64,000 bases of DNA from Hoplostethus atlanticus (taxonomy: Eukaryota; Chordata; Actinopteri; Trachichthyiformes; Trachichthyidae), in NCBI GenBank assembly GCA_034670405.1, contig JAXDDX010000160.1, forward strand, positions 932,501 to 996,500. Reading direction: 5' to 3'. Below the pieces are notes generated by a model that was not told the DNA's origin, searched no databases, and worked only from the letters and a program-made list of their open reading frames with translations. The position numbers and the translations under genes were made by a program. This document shows positions 1 to 10,700 of the stretch, piece by piece (position 1 is the stretch's first letter; every line of letters starts with the position of its first letter).

Positions 1-360
1 GATCGCAAAGTGTGTCTGCAACATCCCCATTAACTGTAGATTCACCCTGTTGGCCCAAATTAAATTCTGGTGTTGAGTTTGGACACGCCCACAGGAAGTG
101 ATGAATTGAAACTGAGGAGTGAAATCCTAAACAGCAGTGAGGCTCCGCCCAGAGAAAGCTGGACACACCAGCGTTACATCTTTTCCTCTCTCGTCCCTTT
201 GGGTTGAAGCATCACAGACCGGCCTGGTTGGTAACCATGAGCTGTGTGCAGTTCACTGACGTCAGGATTTCTGGGTATTGCAGTTCAATTTTTTCAAACA
301 GTTCCCTCTAGCTGCCATTTGGAGCCGCCAACGTGCAAAGTTGCCTAGTGCAGCTTTAAA
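1..360. mobile_element. MITE-like repeat, left end cut by window edge
   Basis: This stretch ends in TTGCCTAGTGCAGCTTTAA, which is the inverted partner of the left end of the full copy at 59624-59969. Internal blocks are also shared with that copy, including the CACAGGAAGTGATGAA block and the AACAGCAGTGAGGCTCCG block. No coding potential is seen. It lies just downstream of the cnrip1 stop codon, so it probably sits in or next to the cnrip1 3' UTR. The family assignment is by internal comparison only. Confidence 0.6.
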
Positions 361-552
361 CCCCAGTAAGACCAGCATGGCAGACAGCTGTTCTCCACCC
401 TTATTGATACAATAATACAAATATCAGAGCTCGCTCACTTGACGCGGGCCTTTAGGGCAAGGCTTTCCTTTTTAAGCTGATGTTCAAAAGGTAGTTCTGG
501 TGCAACTCGTCTCCTCTGCTCGGTACTTGGAGGAGCTGACCGATCGTCCCGC

Positions 553-2820
553 TCAGTTAAACGCCTCCTTGTTGATCCACATGAGGCTGCGCGTCTCGTT
601 GGGTTTGCATTCGTACGCGATGTCGCTGAACTTGTTCCCGAACTGGCAGTGCTCCCGCTTGTAGTAGTTGTAGTACTTCACCTGCCACACCGTCTCAAAC
701 TGTCCTGCCTTGGGAAACTGGACACACAGAGACACAGAGGATGATGATCATCCTGATTATTTTGCTGGCCATGGTGATTGAAAATTTCAGCTCCACCCCG
801 ATCCGTGACAAATATACCATTAAGATTTAGGGGTAGTATGAGTGTCTCCTCCCCCGACTGGAGATGGGCGGAGCCATTGAGGAGAGAGACCCTCCATCGC
901 CAAAGTGCGCTGAGACTCGCCGTCACTCTCCATTATGTACTGTTAGCTAGCTAACAAGCTAATCTTAACATGTTGTCAAATGGTTGTCAGAGGTTTTCCA
1001 GACACGCCCCCTTCTTCCCTCACTCCCCACCACTCCAACTGGCATGTTTCAGACGCCCCCTGCTGGGCGGAGGCAGACTGAAACCCCGAACTCTCATTAC
1101 TCTTTGAAGTTACTTACGTCTATGCTGACTTGGACGGGCTGCCGGTCTCCACTCTTGGTGTGTGGGACTCCCTCGGTGTCGTACTGGCCGTGGTAAACCA
1201 CCGACTCCTCATCCTTGGACTGCTGCTCCAGGGGGAAGATGATGCCTCCGATGTTCATGTTGCTGTGAGGAGGAAGAGGAGGAGGAAGAGGAGGTGGTGT
1301 GATTATTGACACCTGTAGGGAACCGCAGGCTTTCAGGTGATGTCACACCCCCTCTGGCGGCCATGTTGGAGGTACTCAGCTCTGTGAACAGCTGGTTGTG
1401 TTTCTGTCTCAACAGAATTGAATATTCATGGTTAATTTCTGTCTGTTTCTACTGAACTGATCATTTCATCACTGATACATCTGATTGATTTAGTGTTTAG
1501 ATCATGTAGCTTGTTAGCTAGCTAACCATAGTATCTGGTCAGCTAACCATCACTGTCTTGTTGTTAACACATCTGGTTAGCACACTAGCTAACGTATCTA
1601 GTAGAAGCTAGCGTTAGCAGTGGCTAGTCGTCCCATGTTAACAGTAACTAAACTAGCCTGCTGGCTAGTTAGCTAGCTACCAGTTAGTTCAGGTTAACTA
1701 GCTGACTCTTCTCCAGCTCCAACTCAGAGTGTTTTGGAGTAGAGACTAGGGCTAAAGACAAGTCAGTTTACCGAGTCACAGTAACCTACACCAGGGATCC
1801 ACTTCAGCAGGGTGGGTGCTTGGCGACATGGAGGCTTGAACCTGGTCTTCTGGTTGGACCACCACTACCACTAGCCTACTTCATGTCACAGACCCCCATT
1901 TGATCCAATTTAGTTTCATTTATTGGTTGTTGTTGATTTAGTATTGAATTATAGTGTTGAACTGAAAACACTGTATGTGAAACCTACGATTACAACATTC
2001 ATTCTCGTAGATTCTCTAATTGGAATACCTTCAAGTCAATTCAATTATCATGAAATTAAATTGCTCCTCACTGGGACCCCCTGGAACCCTCTCAAAGAAC
2101 CCTCCCAGACCCCACGTTGAGAACCACTGCACCCCACACACACAACAGATATATTTTATTTTACTTCATTAACCAGGTTAGGACTCCTGGCCATGGACCC
2201 CACCCAGAGCTACCTGAGGATAACCTGCTAAGTACACTTTAACTAATTTCACGACAGACTCTAAATTATTGTACATCAGCAGGCAGATGACGCCTCCTGT
2301 CAACACCAGTAATGAAAAATACATTGTCCAAGCATTATTTATTAAAGCGGATATCGGATGCAGGCCTGCAGGAGGCAGGCCACAGTCTGCACGGGCGTTA
2401 CAGTCTGATGTTCAATTTATTTAGGTCCAACTGTGTTATTATGGAAGGGGGTTGCATTGATAATTGATAGTGAACCCGATAGACAACTGGATATATTCAA
2501 TTATATTGCGAGACATAAATTAAAGCACAGAATATCCGTAACCACACCAGCCTTCCTGCTGCAGGGAGACTTTAATGTCAAATGATATTATCAAAACATG
2601 AGAAATATATATTTTTATTGAAGATAATTGTTTCTACTTACGTGGCCTCTGCGTTCCCTGGCTTCAAAACCACGTCGATCTTGTATTTGGATCCTGTGAG
2701 CAGTTTTATGGTCCTGCTCTGGCCGAACCTGGTCCCGTCCACCTTAAAGAACACAGGCCCGTCGTTCGGCTGGATCTTCAGAGAAATGGAGATGTTGATG
2801 ATCGGCGGCACGTCGTCCAT
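553..2820 (-). CDS. cnrip1: CB1 cannabinoid receptor-interacting protein 1 (3 coding exons)
   Basis: Coding exons on the minus strand are 2820-2642, 1262-1118 and 717-553. They join in phase (179, 145 and 165 bases) to give 162 residues plus stop, against 164 in human CNRIP1. Donors are GTAAGT at both introns and acceptors are CACAG and TCCAG. Family-typical stretches are [15 protein letters not shown] near the N-terminus, [16 protein letters not shown] in exon 2, and [12 protein letters not shown] plus [13 protein letters not shown] near the C-terminus. The start is the ATG at 2820, the first in frame giving the usual MDD-type N-terminus. The longer upstream in-frame extension is not conserved in the family. 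CNRIP1 is a small cytosolic protein that binds the C-terminal tail of CB1 receptors and modulates their constitutive activity. Teleosts often have a and b copies; which one this is cannot be told here. The 2821-3060 region upstream should hold the promoter. Confidence 0.95.
1331..1792 (+). repeat. Dispersed repeat of about 450 bp, copy A (rich in TTAGCTAGCTAAC palindromes)
   Basis: This non-coding block in cnrip1 intron 1 recurs in reverse complement at about 19008-19450, inside an aplf intron. Matching landmarks run in order through both copies: CTGGCGGCCATGTTGGA, GAGACAGAAACACAA (in reverse), several TTAGCTAGCTAAC palindromes, CTCCAACTCAGAGTGTTTTGG and CACAGTAACCTACA. Homology seems to start and stop abruptly at similar places, which suggests a transposed unit. 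I saw no long terminal inverted repeat and no open reading frame. The family is not recognised. Confidence 0.75.
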
Positions 2821-4371
2821 GATTCGGGTTTTTTGTTCAGTTTGGGTCCCGTTTTCATCAAGGACAGCGGGGAGGATGCAGGGATGCTGAGGCGAGGACA
2901 AACGTCAAGCGAACCAGAATCACAACACTACGACTTCCGGTCAAAACATTTAAAAAAAATAAAAGCCTTATGGACGCGCGTGTGTTGGAGCCGGTTGGAA
3001 CGTGTTTTTTAGTCGTACAAAGTAACAAAGTTGAAACCAAAAAAACACATTTAAGGAGGGATATTTAATATCTAGGCCAACCTCTTTCAATGTGGAGAAA
3101 ATGGCAGCTTGTAAATCTACTTACCCTCCATTTCCTTTTATTTTGAAGGAAATAAATTCCGGTTTCTATTTTTGTCAACACTGTTTAATCTGATGCAGCA
3201 GAGGGGAGGTTGCCGTGACGTGTGCAGCTAAATGCAGAAACCCCACAACAAACAGCTGAACCCTACCGATTAACCCAAAAACACCATCTCATTGCAAATT
3301 CATTTCAAATACTGAAGGTGGACGTCTTACTTACCTCAGGACCAGGACCAGGACCAGGCCTGTTAGGTCTCAGGACCTCTGAAAAAGGCTGGGACCAAAA
3401 TGTAGAACGTTTGTTGTCAATTTCCCTGCACAGTTTGCATGCGATCACCTCTAGCACCAGCCTGGCATTCAACCCAGGGCCCATGCCTACGTGTCTGACA
3501 GCCATGTGACATTTGCCAGCTTGGCACCAGGTTGGTGATGCGAGGCAGCCCAGCCCACCACGGAGACACTGACTGTGATGGGTTTAGTGAGTGCTTCAGT
3601 GTCGCTAAAACACATCATTCCTAACATGGCTGGCAAAAGAATACAGTCGCATGGAAACTAATATTGACTAAAAGTGAGTTGATCCATGTGCAGGTTTGTT
3701 TCTGTAATGTATGTCCACGGGGAATATTTATTTTAGTTGTTTTATCTTCGGCTTCCTGAAAAGACTCATTTTCATATAACTTACTTCAGTTAGATCGTAC
3801 CTGTAAGGATTTATGTCTCAAAAGTTGGTAAACTCTATTCTTAAATAAAAGGCAGGTCAACTGTTTGGTGGGTTTTTCCACTGCATCATGTTTTAGTCTG
3901 TGCTCTTATAGAAGCTAAACAGCACACTGTAAAAAATCATTGGTTAAATTATTTCAAGCAGAGTCTCTAGTGGCACAGAAGGGTTTGTACTGATGGTTTA
4001 GTGTTTAGGATGACTTGAACCGGAGCAGGCTGGTCAATAAATCTCTCATTATGTATTAAAGGCTAAACTCACTGCAGAGTAGAGACAGTTGTCCAGTGCT
4101 CCTAATTCCTATAATAAACACCAACATGTCCCATGAACCTCAGTGTATTTACATCCACACCAGTGATAGTTTTCTCACATCACATATTTCATTTCTGATT
4201 TTCCATTACATAATTTCAAACAATTAAAAAAAAGCTATGCAGTTATGTACAACTGTTTGTGTTTGCTATCATTAATCAATAAAAGTATAAAATATATTCA
4301 CAGTAAAAATGAAACATTAAAATGTTATAAATGCTTTAGATGTAAAATGCGTCAGTAAATGCGTCAGCTGG
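2821..4371. other. Intergenic, cnrip1 to fbxo48; no gene seen
   Basis: The cnrip1 side (2821-3060) should contain its 5' UTR and promoter, but no TATA box is obvious. The rest is AT-rich single-copy-looking sequence with short open frames only. In human, PLEK lies between CNRIP1 and FBXO48 (from memory). Nothing resembling pleckstrin is visible here, and the gap is too small for that gene. Confidence 0.6.
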
Positions 4372-5220
4372 TTATCTGTCCAGCTCGGACTGCAGGATCT
4401 CGCCCCACGTCTCGGCGTCCAGCGGCAGCATCTTCCTGCCGCTCAGCTCCTCCGCCGATCGCACGTCGCTGTATCGTCCTCGTAACCAGTCGCTCTTCAA
4501 GAGACTTCTTCTGTAGTTCCTCACCAACGTCACCTGTGATAGAGGAAAGACCTGAGGCAGTCAGAGGATTGAAACATCCTACTGAAGCCTAAACCTTTCT
4601 CGGTCAAGATTAAATCTTATTATAATCTAAATAAAGCAACAATTTATTAAGACTACATTTCCCCGTTGCCGCAAGCTAGCTCTTGTAGAAACTTTTTACC
4701 ATAAACTAAAACTTAAAACTGGTCGGTGTAATGCTAATCAGTTTCAAAAATAGAAAACCAGAAAACTGACTTCAGTTTACTAAAAATTTAAATGTATTTC
4801 CCCTCAGATGAATCGGATTAAATGGTCATTTCGAAAATGTTCATGTCTCACAAGTTTCAGACGGGTCACCTACCTTCCAGGACAGACCGTCTCTCCTGTC
4901 GCTGTCGATCTCTCTCTGGCAGACGGGCCTCACCGACAGGCACAGCCTCCGCCACAGCTGGTTGCTCTCCTGGATGAGGTCGTGCCACAGCTTGCAGGTC
5001 TGCGAGGCGCTGCAGAGGCTCTCGGCGTCCAGCTCGCCAAAGATCTTCAGGCTCATTTCTGTCGGCAGTATTGTGGTGAAGTTGTGACGCCGAGCCTCAT
5101 CGGCCGATGTCAAGAAGGGACTTCCTTCACAGATAAAATAGACAGCAGGCGAGGTCCTCTGGGGCTCATGCTGCATAATAGCTCAGAGTCCGACAGGTTG
5201 AGGAGACTGAAGCCAGCTGC
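4372..5220 (-). CDS. fbxo48: F-box only protein 48 (2 coding exons)
   Basis: The coding sequence is 5176-4874 joined to 4533-4372 (303 + 162 bases, both phase 0), giving 154 residues against 155 in human FBXO48. The exon carrying the start extends to an acceptor (CCCTGCAG) at 5221, so 5220-5177 is 5' UTR. The F-box spans about residues 37-80, with LPTEMSLKIFGELD and SLCSASQTCKLWHDL. Downstream are the family blocks CLSVRPVCQREIDSD, LKSDWLRGRYS and the C-terminal DAETWGEILQSELDR. F-box proteins bind SKP1 and serve as substrate adaptors of SCF ubiquitin ligases. FBXO48 has been linked to turnover of active AMPK. The upstream 5' exon is not located, though it probably lies toward the divergent aplf gene. 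Confidence 0.93.
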
Positions 5221-5621
5221 CTGCAGGGAAATGAAAGTAAACCAATATTGGTGATTAGAACGAGGGAGCAAAGTCAAACGTGATTGACAGGAGACATCAT
5301 GACATTAGATGGATGCAGCAGAAGAGAGAAGCACACAGCACTATACAATAAACAAGTTCGGAAAATAAAGGTTATATAAAAAATATCCAAGTTAGTGCAT
5401 CATGGCGCAGAGATTGTAGACTGAGGTTGTTTGATCTGTGGCAAACAAAACAAGAAAGCAGAATCACCTCAGGATATAGCAGCCGACTGGTTAGTGTTTT
5501 AGAATCGATTTTAAGATTTTATTGATTACTTTTAAGGCATTGCAAGGCCTGGTCCGTAGTTACCTTCATGAGGTTTTGATTCCTTGATTCCAGCTTTTTG
5601 TGCTCTTTCTGCTACTTCTGC

Positions 5622-5624
5622 TTT

Positions 5625-5667
<43 letters not shown>
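5622..5667. repeat. (ACT)n trinucleotide microsatellite
   Basis: An uninterrupted run of about 14 ACT units in the fbxo48-aplf intergenic region. It is likely polymorphic; no other function is visible. Confidence 0.9.
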
Positions 5668-5668
<1 letters not shown>

Positions 5669-5893
5669 ACAAATTATCTTTCTAATTAAACTTTAAAAAA
5701 TTGCTTTTGCTTCATCCCTATGTTTGGAACAATTTATTTTATTTTTGTAGTTTTTATTAGAACGTGATTGTTCTACAGTCAAAGAAATACTGAAACTAAG
5801 GCACTAAGGTCCTGACTTTTACACGCCATAGTTTTGGTTAATTGTAATTTTGGTCCTCGTAACTCTCTGGATATCAGGGCTAGCTAAACGCCT

Positions 5894-6030
5894 GTAAATG
5901 TAAATGGTAAATGGCTGCATGTATATAGCACTTTTATCCAAAGCGCTTTACAATCTAACCTCTCATTCACCCACCCACTCACACACCCACTCACACACCG
6001 ATGGCAGTGAGATACCATGCAAGATGGAAC
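5894..6030. mobile_element. Teleost interspersed repeat fragment
   Basis: The motif series TAAATGGTAAATGG, TATATAGCACTTTTATCC, AAGCGCTTTACA, several TCACACACCCAC units and GATGGCAGTGAGATACCATG is the arrangement of a very common teleost interspersed repeat. A related piece containing TTATATAGCGCTTT is at about 16136. Boundaries are approximate and no coding capacity is seen. Identification is by pattern memory. Confidence 0.5.
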
Positions 6031-6225
6031 GGAAGTAATGGAAGCCCGCAAATTAATTACGTGTTAAAAATACTAAACCTATACAACTCTCACCCTGCTA
6101 ACGTTACGTAGAAAACGGATGTGTAATACATTTCCTTATTTACAGTTTCGTCAAACGGTTAGTTGAAATACGCTTACATACTGACCACAATCAACCGCAG
6201 ACTTTTTGGATGTTATTTCCGTATG

Positions 6226-6228
<3 letters not shown>

Positions 6229-6286
<58 letters not shown>
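6229..6286. repeat. (TG)n microsatellite
   Basis: Near-perfect TG dinucleotide run of about 29 units between fbxo48 and aplf. Open frames through it (poly Cys-Val) are artefacts of the repeat. Confidence 0.95.
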
Positions 6287-6288
<2 letters not shown>

Positions 6289-6753
6289 GAATTTTAACAA
6301 ATGCAAATGTCATGTTGCAGCGCGGAGTCACGGTTAAACAACACGAGTCTTGGGCGTCCGCGTCATGCCCGTTTCGGCTAGCACGACCACAGCTAGCACG
6401 ACCACAGCTAGCAGCGGCTAAAACGTTATTTGTAACGCCAGATATGAGACATGGTCTGGGAGCATCGTGAGAGAATATGAACCGGTTCGTTTACGAGTAA
6501 AAGGAGGATCTGTTGCCCTAACCGTCACCTACCGTCGACGTGATGGCGTCGCCTCTCCAACAGCTGACCGTTTAAATGGCTCTGCTGTTTACATACAAAC
6601 GCGACGTCGCCAGCGAGGGGCGCATGCGTACAAGGGTCGATCAACTCGTAACTGTACAGTAACAAATACTGTACATCGTGGTACAGGCAGCAGGTATGAA
6701 CCTGTTATAAAGGTTGTTCTATTCTATTGAAATAAAGTCTAGTGGATTATATG

Positions 6754-7290
6754 TACACTATCGGTCAAACGTTTTAGAACATCCCCATTTTTCCATTTTT
6801 ATTTTGAAATTTACGCAGTTTAATGTCTCAATGTACTGTGAAATTAAAGCATAGAACAAATAAACAGAAACTTGTCTTCTGATTCTGTTGTGGCTTTGGG
6901 TCTGCCAGACCTCTTCCTGTCAGAGTTTCCTCCAGTTTCCAAGTGCCTTTTGATGGTGTAGGAAACTGTACTCACTGACACCTTGGCTTTCTTTGCAATT
7001 TCTCTAAAGGAAAGACCGACACTTTTAAGGGTTATAATGGTCTGTCTGTCTTCCTTTATTAATTGCCTTTTTCTAGCCATTATGATAGCAATATACTACT
7101 TCCTGCAGTGCAATGTTGTCCAAATAATGCTTCAGAGGGTGTAATAACAGTCTGTTCCAACACTGCTTTTATACAGACAGGGGGTTTGTAATCAAGTAAT
7201 CATCAAAAGTCGGGACACCTGTAGGAACTGTTTTCATCAACTTTCAAGGCTTAATTTACTTACATTGCTGCAGAACAGCTCTAAGTTCTT
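6754..7290 (-). mobile_element. Decayed Tc1-like transposon with N-terminal transposase remnant
   Basis: The left end is a TA followed by CACTATCGGTCAAACGTTTT, a Tc1-type terminus. On the minus strand 7080-6844 encodes 78 residues beginning MARKRQLIKED. It contains LSFREIAKKAKVSVSTVSYT, the helix-turn-helix DNA-binding domain of Tc1 transposases, followed by the RSGRPKATT linker. The catalytic DDE region is missing and the frame runs into terminal sequence after LFICSML, so this is an internal-deletion derivative that cannot transpose itself. The right boundary is uncertain. Confidence 0.75.
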
Positions 7291-7783
7291 AACCCATAAA
7301 ATCTACTAGCCAGGTTTCGGTAGCATGTCTACTGCGCATGCTCTATGCATCCCGGAAGTTTTGGTCTCTAGGCTAACCCGAGCTAACCAGTGACAGTTAT
7401 TTACCTATTTACTCTCGTTACTCGTTAGTCGAATTCTAGTCCTGAACGACAAAGAATCACCTGGTTTGCCACCGCAACAGGTAGGCAAAAATACAGTTTC
7501 AAGTTGACTGCTGCGTGAAAGTATGTGAACTTACAGTGAGAACAAGCTGTGTTGACTTTCTTTCTGAAGAGCTGGGTGGTATTAACTTGGTAACTAGCAT
7601 CCCTAGGTAGCGCCATTGAATGAAACAGAAAACCTTTAGGCATAACATTAGTTACTAACGCTAGCTAACTGTTTCAAAACTCCCTGATGTGAGTATCTAA
7701 AGTTGTTGTTTTTATCACAACAGTGGTAGCGGGAGCCTCAAGCAGCCCGCTGCAGCTGCCTCCAACCGATCCGGGCTGGTCAG

Positions 7784-10700
7784 ATGCCGGGGTTTGACCT
7801 CGTCCCGGTGGACGGCGGGGGTCCCGTCCGCCTGCCTGAGGGGCAGACGGTGCTCGGCAGGGGTCCTTTCCTAGGAGTGAGTTTTATGTTTTTATGGCTT
7901 CAGTCAATAAAGTTGATTTGATGTCCTCGGTTCCCCTCTGTTAAACACACCTAGATGCTCACCCCACACTGCAGACACCAGAACAGGTGTCGTGCCGAAA
8001 ATCGAGTGGCTGCCGAAAATGGATTGATAATTTGATTTGAGGTGGTTGAGACCTTTTAAGTATACAGAAAATAGATGATATTATTATTATTGAAGAAAAC
8101 TTGTTGGCTCCAACAATGTATTACATTTGTACATTTATATTATATAAATTATTATATAAATATTATATAAATGTATACATTTTCAGATAATTAAGCTACA
8201 GATAGGAAAGGGGATTCAATTTCTGGCAGTCACTCAATTTTCGGCACACACCTGTCACTTCAAAATCTCCCAAAATAAGTGGGATCGTTCTGCTGCAAGG
8301 CGTTAATGTGTCACTAGAGGGCTCTGCAACACTAACAGAGACAACTGGAGTTGGTTTAACAGGCTGTGTATTTGCACTGCATACCACTTTTGTAAGAAAT
8401 GACAGGAAGCATCACTGAAAAACACATTTTCTCCAATATATTGTTGCACTTCTCAGTACATTCTAGTTTCTAAAACTGAGACATGAGCCACAGGCTTTTG
8501 TTTTATGTAGTCTGGGTCTCACGATCAAAAGCTGTTTCTCACGTGGGTTCTTGATCAGAAAAAGAAAACAAACAGTTCCTGTGGTACACGACTGTCTTCA
8601 GTGATCCTGTCTGTGTTTGTGACACCCGTGTCACTGGGTATGATCGCCTTGTTTATTGTAGTTTTGAAAGGTATCGATAAGCTTACTCTAGAATTCAGGG
8701 ATTGCAGCTCTGTGATGCAGGTTCAGAAAGGCGAATGCATGTTGAGTTGTTCACAAAACTGATTGTGGAGTCTGGAAGTTGGAACTTGAATCTTGTGATC
8801 TAAAATTATAAATTGAAGGGTTTCATTCTAACATGCTATACAGTAAAACGTCCAGTAATAGTCAGAGCCTCAATTTACCTGAACAAAAGAGAGAGGCCAT
8901 TATCAGAGACAGACGATTTCCTTTTCTGCTACTACTAATAATAATAATGACTATCTGTCTGAAACAACCACACAAAACCATTAATGAAAATGTGATTTAT
9001 TATTGTAACTTAGCGGTCGGCTACCAGAACAAACTGGTCATCTTGAATGAAACAAGAAGTGAACCATTTTTTTGAATTTAGGATACATAACGCCATTACA
9101 AGTATTCTGTTACCACCCAACCCTGGTTACTTGTACTCGGTAAATCCAGTGTAAAACATCATTTATATTGCATGTTTCCTGTTTGCTCTGTGCTTGTTCC
9201 TCCATGCTGAAGATGGTCTCTCTACGGTTTGAGTTTGAAGAGTTTGATTCCAAAATGAGATTTCCACTCTTTGAAAAATGCGACAGAAAGAAAGCTGGCA
9301 TGAAAGTAAAACTCACTTATCTAGTTATTGATGTTAGCAGCTATCTATGTTTTACTTACAAAATAGTGACATTTTAGAGGATGTCATGATGTGTATTTTA
9401 ACAAATATTGAGCAATGAACAATAGGTAGCTATTTCTTCCAAGACAGATCTGCAGTATTATTGAAACCCTGCCCATCTTTTTCCTGGTCTCAGATCAGTG
9501 ACAAGAGAGTGTCCAGGCACCATGGGCTCCTGGAGAACCTGGATGGAAAACTGCGTATCAAACCAGTAGGTATTTCTGTCTGGTTCAAGGAGCCTTCAGT
9601 CCACTCATCTTGAGTATTTCTATTCTTTATTGAGACGGTGGAAACAGAGTTGGAGCAGTTTAATTATCTGTTTAAAGACGTCTAAATGGTTTATAGCGTT
9701 ATCTTGTACATATGGATCTCTTCTCTTCATGCTTCTGATATTTACAGCTGTTATTGTTTGAATATGTAGTAATGTATTTGCTGCTTGGTCTGAACCTGGA
9801 AACACAGACAGAAAGATCCTGGGAGGTTTGAGAGATGAAGCAGAGACGCCACGTTGGAAATCCGGGTGGGAATTGCGGGATTCAGAAGCAAGGGACTTTT
9901 TTTTTTTATGACTCCATATTTTTAACTGCATCTGGATGCAGGTGTATTGCAGATGCAGGCGGTGGTAGAGGAGAGGTTGATGAAGCTGGCTCGTGACCGG
10001 AGGGTTGATGGAGTCCTAGACAGGCCAGGGAATCCATGCCAAAGGGGTGAATGAAAAAAAGTCAGATGTAATATGAAACAAAGACAGTAAACCAGCTGAG
10101 GATTAAATGAAGTCGATCCTTCCACATTGTCTGTATATTCCTCTAAATGCATTAACAGTCATGAGCAATACGTTCTGCTTTAGGCTTGATGGAAATGCTG
10201 AAATGATCTGGATGGTGTTACACAACGGTTCTGTCTTCATTTAGTTATTGATTAAGTAGTTAAGTAACAACTTTTGCAAATAAGCAAAGTGAGAATAGAA
10301 ATGGTGAGATTGTTTCCTGTGTTCCCCCAATGAACGAACCAATTGTCCAATAACAGGTCAGCCTGGACAGGAAGTTCAGGGTATCTGTGGATCCCTCAAA
10401 AAGTCTTAAAATAAATCATCTAAATGTGAAAGTATGAAGTGTCTCAGACCCAGTCTTGATCCCCAGACCCATCTGAACCCCTGCTTCAGCCAGGCGTCTC
10501 TGAGCGAAGACCCCCAGCCTCTGGAGAGGGAGTGCTGGTGCCCTCTTCGTCCTGGAGACTTCTTCTCCCTCTTGCCCAGGAAGTACATCTATAAGGTGGT
10601 GGTGACGGGTGACAGCACCCTTAGGTAATTACACTTCAGGAACATGTTCCTTCCCATATCATTACACCGCGAGTAATTGAACTGACATGGAGGCTGCACT

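Noticed and set aside
6210-6470. Poly Cys-Val ORFs across TG repeats (also at 14214-14423 and 23229-23536)
   Set aside because: Dinucleotide repeat artefacts.
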